DNA of 64,000 nucleotides from the NCBI RefSeq assembly GCF_003864335.1, contig NZ_BEXA01000004.1, positions 1 through 64,000 on the forward strand, given 5' to 3'. Of this stretch, positions 43,550-52,213 are shown piece after piece (position 1 is the stretch's first letter; every line of letters starts with the position of its first letter). The DNA is from Lentilactobacillus kosonis. GTDB taxonomy: Bacteria > Bacillota > Bacilli > Lactobacillales > Lactobacillaceae. The notes beneath the pieces are model-generated. The model was not told the origin of the DNA, searched no databases, and saw nothing but the letters and a program-made list of their open reading frames with translations. The translations under genes and the position numbers were made by a program.

Positions 43550-44158
43550 ATGTCTAGATATACAGGTCCAAGTTGGAGAATTTCACGTCGTCTAGGAATT
43601 TCTTTATCAGGTACTGGTAAAGAACTTGCTCGTCGTCCTTACGCACCAGGAGATCATGGTCAAGGTCGCCGTAGCAAGCTTTCAGAATACGGTTTACAAC
43701 TCCACGAAAAGCAAAAGCTTCGTTTTATGTACGGTTTGAGCGAACGTCAATTCTCTAACCTATTCACTCGTGCAGGTAAGATTCGTGAAGGTAAGCATGG
43801 TGTTAACTTCATGGTATTACTTGAAAGACGTTTGGATAACATGGTTTACCGCCTTGGTTTAGCTACTACACGTCGTCAAGCACGTCAATTAGTAAACCAC
43901 GGTCATATCACTGTTGATGGTAAGCGTGTTGATATTCCTTCATACGAAGTTTCTGAAGGACAAGTTATTTCAGTTCGTGAAAAGTCAAAAGATCTTCAAA
44001 TTATCAAGGATGCCGTTGAAGCTGTTGTTGGTCGTCCACAATACGTTCAATTCGATGCTGATAAGCTTGAAGGTTCATTAGTTCGTCTTCCTCAACGTGA
44101 AGAACTCGATGCTGATATTGACGAATCACTTATCGTTGAATACTACAACAAACTATAA
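43550..44158 (+). CDS. rpsD: 30S ribosomal protein S4
   Basis: Primary 16S rRNA-binding protein, 202 residues, also a translational and antitermination regulator. Starts [21 protein letters not shown] after a TTGGAGG site. The S4 RNA-binding domain ([26 protein letters not shown]) lies near residues 95-120. It lacks the zinc cysteines of C+ S4 paralogues. Intact, monocistronic between a promoter and a terminator, as in Bacilli. Confidence 0.97.
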   Translation: MSRYTGPSWRISRRLGISLSGTGKELARRPYAPGDHGQGRRSKLSEYGLQLHEKQKLRFMYGLSERQFSNLFTRAGKIREGKHGVNFMVLLERRLDNMVYRLGLATTRRQARQLVNHGHITVDGKRVDIPSYEVSEGQVISVREKSKDLQIIKDAVEAVVGRPQYVQFDADKLEGSLVRLPQREELDADIDESLIVEYYNKL

Positions 44159-44173
44159 TTTTTGTTTATTTCG

Positions 44174-44208
44174 AAACCGTTTCGCTTCTGCGAAACGGTT
44201 TTTCTTTT
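44174..44208 (+). terminator. Terminator of rpsD
   Basis: Perfect hairpin AAACCGTTTCG/CGAAACGGTTT with loop CTTCTG, then TTCTTTT. Confidence 0.93.
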
Positions 44209-44261
44209 CCCCTAACAAAATGTTATAATCACTAAAGTTAATTTAAAATCGAGGGACTACA

Positions 44262-45545
44262 ATGCAACAACCTTTAGCATACAGAATGCGCCCAACTAAA
44301 ATTGAAGATATCGTTGGTCAACAAGACTTAGTCGGACCTGGAAAAATAATTAATCGCATGGTGCAAGCTAAAATGCTTTCATCGATGATTCTATACGGCC
44401 CACCCGGAACTGGAAAAACTAGTATTGCTAGTGCAATTGCTGGCTCAACGGAATATGCTTTTAGAACGCTAAACGCTGCAACCGATTCTAAAAAGGAACT
44501 TCAAATCGTTGCTGAGGAAGCAAAAATGAGTGGGACCGTGGTCTTATTACTAGACGAAATTCATCGATTGGATAAAGCCAAGCAGGATTTTTTACTACCA
44601 CTACTTGAAAAAGGGTCTATTATCTTGATTGGTGCGACAACCGAGAACCCATATATCAGCATCAATCCTGCAATTAGGAGCCGGACTCAAATCTTCGAAG
44701 TCCATCCCCTCACCCCTGACGACATCATCCAAGCTATTCAGCGAGCTTTAACCGATTCCCAAAATGGTTTGGCAAACTATCATGTAAAAATAGCTAATGA
44801 CGCTCTAGACTTTCTCTCTAAGGCCACTAATGGAGATTTGCGAACCGCTTTAAATGCGCTAGAGTTAGCCGTTAAATCAACTAACGGCGATTCTGATGGT
44901 AATGTAAACATAAGTTTAGCCATCATTGAAGAATGTTTACAAAGGAAATCACTATCTTCTGACAAAAATGGTGATGCCCATTATGATGTGATTTCCGCCC
45001 TACAAAAATCAATTCGAGGCTCAGATACAGACGCCGCCCTACATTACGCATCACGTTTAATCGCAGCTGGTGATTTAGTTTCCTTGATGCGACGCTTACT
45101 AGTGATTGCCTATGAAGACATCGGATTAGCTAATCCGGCAGCTTGTGCACGCACAGTTAGCGCAGTTGATGCGGCCCGTCAACTAGGTTTACCGGAGGCT
45201 AGGATTCCTCTTGCCAATGCAATTATTGAACTAGCGCTAAGCCCCAAATCTAATTCGGCAATGAGCGCAATCGACGGCGCATTATCAGATGTTAAAACTG
45301 GTAACTTTGGTGATGTTCCTGATCATTTAAAAGATGCTCACTACAAAGGAGCCACAGACTTAGGTCATGGGGTAGATTATAAATACCCTCATGACTATCC
45401 TAATGATTGGGTAAATCAACAATACTTACCAGATAAAATTAAACGTGCCCAATATTATATTCCAAAAGAAAACGGTAAAATTGAGCAACGACTAAAAGCT
45501 CAGTACGAACAATTGCGCAAAGCTACGCGTCCTAATAACTATTAA
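44262..45545 (+). CDS. rarA: Replication-associated recombination protein RarA (MgsA)
   Basis: AAA+ ATPase of the clamp-loader-like RarA/MgsA/WRNIP1 family that acts at stalled forks. Walker A LYGPPGTGKTSIA near residue 45, Walker B LLLDEIHRLDKAKQDF near 95, sensor 1 GATTENPY, and the C-terminal tetramerisation domain with RSLSSDKNGDAHYDVISAL-like and HDYPNDWVNQQYLP segments. 427 residues, intact, GAGGG site before the ATG. A TATAAT-like element at 44222-44227 may be its -10. Confidence 0.94.
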   Translation: MQQPLAYRMRPTKIEDIVGQQDLVGPGKIINRMVQAKMLSSMILYGPPGTGKTSIASAIAGSTEYAFRTLNAATDSKKELQIVAEEAKMSGTVVLLLDEIHRLDKAKQDFLLPLLEKGSIILIGATTENPYISINPAIRSRTQIFEVHPLTPDDIIQAIQRALTDSQNGLANYHVKIANDALDFLSKATNGDLRTALNALELAVKSTNGDSDGNVNISLAIIEECLQRKSLSSDKNGDAHYDVISALQKSIRGSDTDAALHYASRLIAAGDLVSLMRRLLVIAYEDIGLANPAACARTVSAVDAARQLGLPEARIPLANAIIELALSPKSNSAMSAIDGALSDVKTGNFGDVPDHLKDAHYKGATDLGHGVDYKYPHDYPNDWVNQQYLPDKIKRAQYYIPKENGKIEQRLKAQYEQLRKATRPNNY

Positions 45546-45559
45546 GGAGTCTTTGATTA

Positions 45560-45847
45560 ATGATAATTGATATTTTAGTTTTAATAATGATTTTTATTTC
45601 ATTTTTTATGGGCAGTTACTTGTTAACCCATGCCAAACAAACGCTATTTGGATTAGATTTGTCCCAAGATTTAGGTCTCAGACGGTTCGTTTTAAGCAAC
45701 GGTGTTGTTTTTATCATCTTAGGGTTAATTGCTGTAATTGCTTTAAGCATCAACAATATGACCTTGATAATCATTTCATTAATTTTAATGGTCATCTTTG
45801 CTTCCGTAACCCAGGCAATTTTAGTATTTAAAGTTACTAAACACTAA
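45560..45847 (+). CDS. Small membrane protein of unknown function
   Basis: I do not recognise the family. 95 residues with three hydrophobic segments (about 3-22, 44-65 and 68-90). A short polar stretch LTHAKQTLFGLDLSQDLGLRRF separates the first two and may face the cytoplasm. AAGGAG site ten bases before the ATG, and 14 bases after rarA, so it is probably co-transcribed with it. Base composition is like its neighbours. The reading frame is unlikely to be accidental given the ribosome binding site and membrane pattern. Confidence 0.75.
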   Translation: MIIDILVLIMIFISFFMGSYLLTHAKQTLFGLDLSQDLGLRRFVLSNGVVFIILGLIAVIALSINNMTLIIISLILMVIFASVTQAILVFKVTKH

Positions 45848-45862
45848 ACCGCTACTTTATTA

Positions 45863-45890
45863 TTTGTATTTTTAAGTAAATAACGTACAA
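45863..45890 (+). promoter_or_regulatory. Possible promoter of the universal stress protein gene
   Basis: TTGTAT, 16-base spacer, TACAAT upstream of the usp gene. Spacing is slightly short. Confidence 0.4.
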
Positions 45891-45923
45891 TTAAAGTATA
45901 AATAAGAATTGGGGTGGATACTT

Positions 45924-46400
45924 ATGCTACAACAATACAAACACATTTTAGTTCCTGTTGATGGATCCTATGAAGCTGAACTTGCCTACAAAAAAGGAGT
46001 TGCCGTCGCTTTACGTAACAACGCAACTTTACATCTTGTGCATGTCGTTGATACACGAGCATTTCAAAATATTTCTAGCTTTGATACATCAATGGTAGAA
46101 CAAGTCACTGAAACTGCAAAAAAGACTTTAGATAAGTACATTGAGGATGCCAAGACAGCTGGCCTTCAGGACATTGATTACTCAATCGAATATGGTGCGC
46201 CTAAATCTGTGATTGCAAAAGATGTTCCCGAAAAATTAAATATTGATTTAATTATGATTGGAGCAACCGGATTAAACGCAGTTGAACGCCTACTAATCGG
46301 CTCAGTTACAGAATATGTAACCAGAACCGCATCAGCTGATGTTTTAGTTGTGAGAACTGACTTAGATAATAATCCTGCTACTAATCCTAAAAAAGCTTAA
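45924..46400 (+). CDS. Universal stress protein (UspA family)
   Basis: Cytoplasmic ATP-binding stress protein, about 158 residues. N-terminal HILVPVDGSYEAE holds the conserved Asp. The nucleotide-binding motif GATGLNAVERLLIGSVTEYV (G-2x-G-9x-GS) is near residue 115, so it belongs to the ATP-binding UspFG-like branch. GGGGTGG site before the ATG at 45924; an upstream in-frame start lacks one. Intact, with its own terminator. Confidence 0.92.
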   Translation: MLQQYKHILVPVDGSYEAELAYKKGVAVALRNNATLHLVHVVDTRAFQNISSFDTSMVEQVTETAKKTLDKYIEDAKTAGLQDIDYSIEYGAPKSVIAKDVPEKLNIDLIMIGATGLNAVERLLIGSVTEYVTRTASADVLVVRTDLDNNPATNPKKA

Positions 46401-46402
46401 TA

Positions 46403-46447
46403 AAAAAGGTTTGATAAAAGTTAATTACTTTTGCCAAACCTTTTTTT
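46403..46447 (+). terminator. Terminator of usp, shared with the convergent regulator
   Basis: Hairpin AAAGGTTTG/CAAACCTTT with a 27-base loop region, then TTTTTTT. It abuts the stop codon of the convergent minus-strand regulator gene and could serve both. Confidence 0.85.
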
Positions 46448-47380
46448 ATTTGATTAGCATGGAACGTCCTTCAAATGGTCGGACCTTATCCATGATTATT
46501 TCCAATAATTCCTGATTGCCACCTTTGATTTTATTAATAATCGCCTCATTGCCATCATGATTGGCAACGCATAAGCCATTATTTGACTAATCGTACCATC
46601 AAAGTGTTTTCCCATTGCAAACAAAGCCTTAGATTTGAATTCATAAATCTCGGCTAACCGATACACGACAATTGGACGACTAGCGCCACTACTCTGTTCG
46701 ACTTGCTTTTGAAAATCAATAATTGCTTCCGCAAATTCATTAACTAACTGAAATTCTTCTAATTCTAGACAAACTGCTAAGACATCCATATAAATATCAG
46801 TGACTGATTCAATCGTCGCATCCTGATTATTTTTTAGAGTTATTAACTTATTTGCAGCCCGTTTAACATTATTCAGTGAATGTTCTTTTAACCCCATCTG
46901 TTTATACACTAATCCCATTCCTAAACAACACCATGCAATATATAAATCACCAACATATTTATTATACTGAGATAAACATTCTGTAAATTCAACTAATGCC
47001 TCAGTGACATCATCTTCAACAAATAATTTACTAAATCCCTTAAAGCAATGATGAATTCCCTTATAAGTCGGGTTCTCTAATAATTTAGCATTCACTTTAT
47101 CATAAGTATCATTAGCCTTTTGATAACAATGCTTTTGTAAATGCTTAGCTATACAACTAAATACTGTTTTGCCGTAACTATCATTTTCAACTAATTCTGT
47201 TAGCTCCAAATTAAGTCGTTTACAAATCTTGACAGCGACGTCACCTCGAGGATAAATATTATCCGATTCGATTTGACTAATCATCCCCTGAGAACAAATG
47301 TCCGCCGCTAATTCAGCTTGAGATAATCCTAATTCCAATCTTCGACTTTTAATCGATTCACCGCAGTACCTGGATGACAT
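46446..47380 (-). CDS. XRE-type HTH regulator with TPR-like domain, Rgg/PlcR class (one frameshift)
   Basis: N-terminal helix-turn-helix (residues 7-60: IKSRRLELGLSQAELAADICSQ motif region, QIESDN) followed by a helical repeat domain of about 220 residues, the layout of Rgg/MutR/PlcR peptide-sensing regulators. The target and any peptide partner are unknown. The frame breaks near 46553-46557 after MAYAL; one added base gives ANHDGNEAIINKIKGGNQELL and a stop at 46446, about 311 residues. GGAG site before the ATG. No small hydrophobic pheromone gene was seen beside it, so peptide regulation is only a possibility. Confidence 0.78.
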
Positions 47381-47474
47381 ACCGTTTACTCCTCACTTAC
47401 AATTTTTCAAATTAGGTAAAACGTTCCAATTTTGAAATTATATTATAGTTATCATAAGTTTGCAACGGTTTTTA

Positions 47475-48017
47475 TTATCTGAATTCACAACTCATAATAT
47501 GATCATTCACTACCCCAACAGCTTCTAGAAAACTATAGGTCGTAACTGGTCCCATTCTTGTTAATCCCATTTTTTTATATTGGTCAGTATATTTTTTAAT
47601 GAATACTTCAATTTCACTCATATTTAGTTTATCGGTTAACTGACGATCCAATGGTATGTTATTAGTATTACCCCATGTAATTTGTTTGAACTTATCTGGA
47701 TTTTCTACAATCACTTGCGCATTATGCACTACCGCATCAATTTTAACGTGGTTTCGAATAATTAAAGCATCATCATAAAGCACATTAATTTGAGCATCAG
47801 AATACTTAGCAATTTCATTAACATCAAAATTGGCAAATGCTGATGTTAACCCTGACTCAAATTTCAATACTGTTTGAAAAGTTAATCCTGCTTGAAATAT
47901 CTCCAGTGCTAATGCATGAAATAGCTTATTCAGTTCATAAACCGGTTTCCCCCACCTTAAATCATGATAATACATTAACTCAGGACCCTTAGTTGCCCAA
48001 CCACATCTGATAACCAT
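47475..48017 (-). CDS. tag: DNA-3-methyladenine glycosylase I
   Basis: Base-excision glycosylase that removes 3-methyladenine. Zinc-snap ligands are recognisable: Cys5 (VIRCGW), His18 (YYHDLRWG), and near the C-terminus His and Cys in VVNDHIMSCEF. The substrate-binding Glu is in LALEIFQAGL. The YHD motif is followed by LRWG rather than the common NEWG. 180 residues, intact, GGGGT site. It stands alone between the regulator and the phosphodiesterase. Confidence 0.9.
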   Translation of the reverse strand: MVIRCGWATKGPELMYYHDLRWGKPVYELNKLFHALALEIFQAGLTFQTVLKFESGLTSAFANFDVNEIAKYSDAQINVLYDDALIIRNHVKIDAVVHNAQVIVENPDKFKQITWGNTNNIPLDRQLTDKLNMSEIEVFIKKYTDQYKKMGLTRMGPVTTYSFLEAVGVVNDHIMSCEFR

Positions 48018-48046
48018 ATTTTTACCCCATATTTAATTACGTAATT

Positions 48047-49501
48047 TTACGCGTAATCCCATACTTGATTTAAAATTAATAACCATGCATCTCGTCTAGG
48101 ATTAATTGACACACGCTTTAATCTATCCGCACGATCAGTCACTTGTCCTTGAACCCCTAGTAATTTTGCTGTTTTCATCGCATAAATGGCGTTATCGGTC
48201 CAACTATAAACCTTCCGATCATTAGTTTGACATTGTGCAACCAAATAATCATTTAAAGTAACATCTTGCAATGTGTAAAAATCTGGTTTTAAATTAGCAA
48301 CTCCTAATCCATTCAACATAGTTACTAAACCAACTTTAACCTTGGGTTCGCGAGCTTTAATCTGCATCAAGTAGCGGTAACCAATTGAATGGACCATATT
48401 GTGCTGACTAGCCATTTGGTGACCAAACTGACGAATAAAAGTTTTACCCATATTCTTATTAGAAACGTTAGTAACTTTAAGTTCCACCACTAATCGTTGA
48501 TGCAGCGTACCTGCAATTCGTAAGTAATCTTTAAATAAATCCACTGAATGATACTTTTGAATTTCACCTAATGTTAACTGGTTCACTAACTTTGATTTAC
48601 CATTGATTTTAATATAATCATCATGCTGACAAATAAATTGATGATCCTTAGTTTCTTGAATATCCATTTCAATATATGGATATCCCTTGTCACCATTCTT
48701 TTTCAGAGAAGAGATTCGATTGTATAAGCCATTATTATTAATTACTCCACGGTGAACAATAATTTCTGCATTATTTCTTGGTGTCACCAATGGATTTAAC
48801 TTTAATTGAATGCCGGCTACCATGCCTAATAGGCAAACTACTACAAATATAAATTGCCATAGCTTAACTCCAATCCGCCATTGATTGTCAATTCCAAATA
48901 TTTTTAAACTGATTGATAATTGATAATAATTAACCAAAATAACTAAGGACGCATCAATCAGTTTGAGGCCCAAACTATCATTAAAAATTCTTGCAACGCC
49001 CGCCATCACGAAAATAATTGCGAACGTACCCAATACCAATTCAAGCAAGCGAACAATCAAAAACCACCACTTTTTGACTGAACTAACCACCTCACTGGTA
49101 TGAAAAGTCGATTTTAACCACATACTTACCACAAATAGCACAATCAAATAAGCGATTAAACCTATGACCAATAATATTCGCCGATTAATTGTTAGCCAAG
49201 TAAACATAACTCCAGAGACCGGAATATTCATTTTTAACGGTGTAAAGATACCCATTATTCCTGCAGGTAACATTATTATTAGGGAAAAAATAATTAGCAG
49301 GTATCGCCTAAATTTTGGCTCCGATGTATTAGTCTTAACAGGTAGTGAAGTAAGCAAGTAAGTTTGAATGATCAGTGAGAAAAAAATAATCATAAATGTC
49401 GTAACTGATGAAGTTAATATCCGACTAATTATTAAATTAGTTGCAATTCCTACTACCAATAAGCCTAACTGCTTTATTTTATTTTGATTATCAACTGACA
49501 C
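48047..49501 (-). CDS. Membrane-anchored glycerophosphodiester phosphodiesterase
   Basis: The N-terminal half (about residues 1-245) has seven or eight hydrophobic segments. The C-terminal half is a GDPD catalytic domain with IIVHRG (about 252-257), EMDIQETKDHQFICQHDD (metal ligands Glu and Asp, catalytic His) and VELKV. Such proteins hydrolyse glycerophosphodiesters or act on lipoteichoic acid. 484 residues with GTG start; the ribosome binding site is not well spaced, so the exact start is uncertain. Intact. The domain likely faces outside. Confidence 0.85.
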   Translation of the reverse strand: MSVDNQNKIKQLGLLVVGIATNLIISRILTSSVTTFMIIFFSLIIQTYLLTSLPVKTNTSEPKFRRYLLIIFSLIIMLPAGIMGIFTPLKMNIPVSGVMFTWLTINRRILLVIGLIAYLIVLFVVSMWLKSTFHTSEVVSSVKKWWFLIVRLLELVLGTFAIIFVMAGVARIFNDSLGLKLIDASLVILVNYYQLSISLKIFGIDNQWRIGVKLWQFIFVVVCLLGMVAGIQLKLNPLVTPRNNAEIIVHRGVINNNGLYNRISSLKKNGDKGYPYIEMDIQETKDHQFICQHDDYIKINGKSKLVNQLTLGEIQKYHSVDLFKDYLRIAGTLHQRLVVELKVTNVSNKNMGKTFIRQFGHQMASQHNMVHSIGYRYLMQIKAREPKVKVGLVTMLNGLGVANLKPDFYTLQDVTLNDYLVAQCQTNDRKVYSWTDNAIYAMKTAKLLGVQGQVTDRADRLKRVSINPRRDAWLLILNQVWDYA

Positions 49502-49572
49502 TCCATCACAACCTATTCAATATTTAACTTCATTGTATCAGTATCACTAATAAACCAACATATAAAATACCA

Positions 49573-49621
49573 AAATAAAACGACCGATAACTTTATCATG
49601 ACGATAAAATCAACGGTCGCG
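49573..49621 (-). terminator. Terminator after ddl
   Basis: Hairpin CGACCG/CGGTCG with extended AT-rich pairing (TTTATCGTCATGATAAA), followed on the minus strand by TTTTATTTT. Confidence 0.75.
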
Positions 49622-49640
49622 TTATTATTTATAATGAAAA

Positions 49641-50765
49641 TTAAATTTTTTGGTCTTTAGGATCTAATGGTTTAAAATCATATAAGATTTTTGAACGATA
49701 TTCAAATTCATCAATAGCAAGTCGAATTAAGCGATCAATTAAATCAGTGTATGAAATTCCTGAAGCCTCAAATAATTGTGGATAAAGACTAATATTAGTA
49801 AATCCAGGTAACGTATTTACTTCACCAACATAAGGATCATCATTCTTAGAAATCAAGAAGTCAATTCGAGCAAGACCCTTTAAGCCAAGCGCACGGTAAG
49901 TATCTAATCCCATTTTAGTAATCTTCGTTGCTAATTCATCTGAAATGGCAACTGGAATATCAAACTTAACTTCACTGGCATCTACGAACTTGTTATCATA
50001 AGTGTAGAATTCATCAGATTCGGGTACTTGAATAGAACCAATTTTTGAAGCAATAGGTTCACGGTTACCAAGAATTGAAATTTCTAATTCTCGGGGACCA
50101 TCAATAGCTTCTTCAACAAGAATCTTATCATCATAACGGAAAGCATCCCGCATTGACTCTTCATATTCTGAAGCATTTTCAACTTTGTGAATTCCAACTG
50201 AAGAACCTTGGTTGGCTGGCTTAATGAATAAAGTATTGCCTAGTTCTTTTGATAATGATTCATAAGAGTGTTGTTCCGCAGTTAGCGGTGTGACTAATTC
50301 ATATCTAGTATTAGCAACACCTGCTAATCCAAGAATTTTCTTAGTAATGTCCTTATCAAATGACATTGCTGAACCTAAAACACCAGTTCCAACGTATGGC
50401 TTATTCAATAACCTAAGCAGTCCTTGAATTGTTCCATCCTCACCTAAATTACCGTGAATGATTGGGAAGAATACGTCAACACCCTTAGCGTTTTGCAAGT
50501 TAGCGATTGGGGCCAATGGATCAGTTAAGTCTAGCTTACCCATCTCATCTTTTTCAACCGCTGCTTCAGATTCTCCGTCAAAAACTCGTTTTGAACCTTC
50601 GTGACTTAAGAAGTAACCATCTCTAGTCATCAAGAATAGGCTAATATCATATCTATCCTTGTCCATTGCGTCATAAATATTGTGAGCAGAACGCTTAGAA
50701 ACATCATGCTCTGAGGAATTACCACCAAAAAGTAAGGCAATGTGTTGCTTTTTGTTATTTTCCAT
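49641..50765 (-). CDS. ddl: D-alanine-D-alanine/D-lactate ligase
   Basis: ATP-grasp ligase for the peptidoglycan terminus. N-terminal LLFGGNSSEHDVSKRSA, ATP-binding region FIKPANQGSSVGI and LVEEAIDGPRELEISILG, and metal site GEVNTLPGFTNISLYPQL. The omega-loop reads FYTYDNKFVD: Phe occupies the place of Tyr216 of E. coli DdlB, the change associated with D-Ala-D-Lac synthesis and intrinsic vancomycin resistance in Leuconostoc and many lactobacilli. I use the ATG at 50765 (GGGATG site six bases upstream). About 374 residues, intact, monocistronic. Confidence 0.94.
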   Translation of the reverse strand: MENNKKQHIALLFGGNSSEHDVSKRSAHNIYDAMDKDRYDISLFLMTRDGYFLSHEGSKRVFDGESEAAVEKDEMGKLDLTDPLAPIANLQNAKGVDVFFPIIHGNLGEDGTIQGLLRLLNKPYVGTGVLGSAMSFDKDITKKILGLAGVANTRYELVTPLTAEQHSYESLSKELGNTLFIKPANQGSSVGIHKVENASEYEESMRDAFRYDDKILVEEAIDGPRELEISILGNREPIASKIGSIQVPESDEFYTYDNKFVDASEVKFDIPVAISDELATKITKMGLDTYRALGLKGLARIDFLISKNDDPYVGEVNTLPGFTNISLYPQLFEASGISYTDLIDRLIRLAIDEFEYRSKILYDFKPLDPKDQKI

Positions 50766-50865
50766 TTTTTTCATCCCATTCGTATATATTTCAGAAACTT
50801 AAGTATACCATTAAACCGGTTACTTTGCATTTCTAAAATCCGATCTGAAGCAATAATCTAAATAA

Positions 50866-51722
50866 TTAGTCTAATGAGTCAGTATTAATTACGTTTTGGG
50901 TTCCTTTCTCGTTAATAATTGATACTAAAACGTTATTAACTAATTGTAATCGCTTATCATCATTAGTTTCAATTTTAAGATCTGTTTCAATTTGGGATAC
51001 GGCATCTTCTGCTATGGAGACGGCCCCTTCAACGATAATCTTGCGGGCTGATAAGATAGCAGTTGATTGTTGACGTTGAAGCATCGCACTCGCAATTTCA
51101 GTGGCATACGCTAAATGTGTTAATCTAGTTTCAACAATTTCAATCCCAGCAACTGCCAATCGTTCCTGTAATTCAGTCTTTAATGCCTCTGAGACAGCCG
51201 TTGAGTTCCCTCTTAGGGTTAATTCATCAGTGTCATCATCAAAGCTGTCATAAGGGTATTGGCTAGCAATATGCCGAATAGCTGATTCACTTTGAATCTC
51301 CACAAATTGTTCATACGCATCAACGTTAAATGATGCTTTGCAGAATCAACTACCCGATAAACAATCACCGCCGCGATTTCTACTGGGTTTCCCTTTAAAT
51401 CGTTAACTTTAATAATTGAGCTGTTAAAATTACGAACTTTAAGTGAAATTGGCGCTTTGTTAGTTAACGGCACTGTCATGTACAATCCGGCGCTTTTTAT
51501 AGTACCAATATATTGGCCAAAGAAAGTCAATACTTTAGCCTGATTAGGTGAAATAATGGTTAATGAACTAGCAAATAAAATATCAGCAACGATAATAATA
51601 ATTGCTAAAACTATAGTGAGCGCAGTTCCTAAATAGGCTAGGTATGAACCCAGAATTAAAATGATAATTACTCCTAATAACCCTGCATAACCGTTTACGT
51701 GAAATACTGATTTTTCTTTCAT
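50866..51722 (-). CDS. SPFH/band 7 membrane protein (one frameshift)
   Basis: Prohibitin/flotillin-like protein, probably a membrane scaffold. Two adjacent hydrophobic segments near residues 12-50, then the SPFH domain (LTIISPNQAKVLTFFGQYIGTIK...GLYMTVP) and a helical C-terminus (QRQQSTAILSARKIIVEGAV). The ATG at 51722 has GGGGGAGG. One base is missing near 51342-51345; repair joins VVDSAK to ASFNVDAYEQFVEIQSE. About 285 residues. It stands between ddl and gcvH. Confidence 0.86.
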
Positions 51723-51816
51723 AGTATCCTCCCCCTTAATTACTTTTATCATAATCCTTAATTTGCGGAAACAAAAGTAAGAGTTTTTAATAGTGTACCT
51801 ACCATATTTTCAATAA

Positions 51817-51877
51817 TCAAAAATAGTCCTGACTCATTAAAACCTTAATTGGTTAAAAATGAATCAGGACTATTTAA
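51817..51877 (-). terminator. Terminator after gcvH
   Basis: Long hairpin with arms AAATAGTCCTGA.../...TCAGGACTATTT; weak T-rich tail on both strands. It closes the mbl-to-gcvH run. Confidence 0.8.
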
Positions 51878-51907
51878 ATCAATCATAATTGATTATTTTA
51901 AAGATAA

Positions 51908-52201
51908 TTATTTTTCAATTCGAGCAACCCATGAAGAAGTCCTATCAGAATTATTCAAGACACTTGGATCATCAACAGCATCTTCATTAATTGCAATAAC
52001 CGTTCCCTCAACTGGGCTTGGAATATCAGAAACTGCTTTGTCTGCTTCAACGTTAACTAAAACATCCGTCTTAGTTAAACTATCGCCGACCTTAGGTAAT
52101 GAAACAAACGTAATATTGCCGAGTTCATTTCGCCCTTCATCAGTTAAACCTACAGTTACGACACCATCTTTTTCTTCAATCCAATAATAGTTTTCATTCA
52201 T
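51908..52201 (-). CDS. gcvH: GcvH-like lipoyl carrier protein
   Basis: 97 residues, intact. The lipoyl Lys lies in NVEADKAVSDIPSPVEG near residue 55, the GcvH hairpin. No gcvT, gcvP or lipoyl ligase is nearby. Lactobacilli usually lack a full glycine cleavage system, so it may act as a lipoyl relay (as GcvH does for E2 subunits) or have another role; this is inference. It follows rodA with 12 bases between, so it is co-transcribed with shape genes. Confidence 0.88.
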   Translation of the reverse strand: MNENYYWIEEKDGVVTVGLTDEGRNELGNITFVSLPKVGDSLTKTDVLVNVEADKAVSDIPSPVEGTVIAINEDAVDDPSVLNNSDRTSSWVARIEK

Positions 52202-52213
52202 CCCGAATCACCC

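Noticed and set aside
47381..47474. Short pheromone peptide gene next to the Rgg-like regulator
   Set aside because: The interval has no short ORF with a ribosome binding site and a hydrophobic C-terminus.
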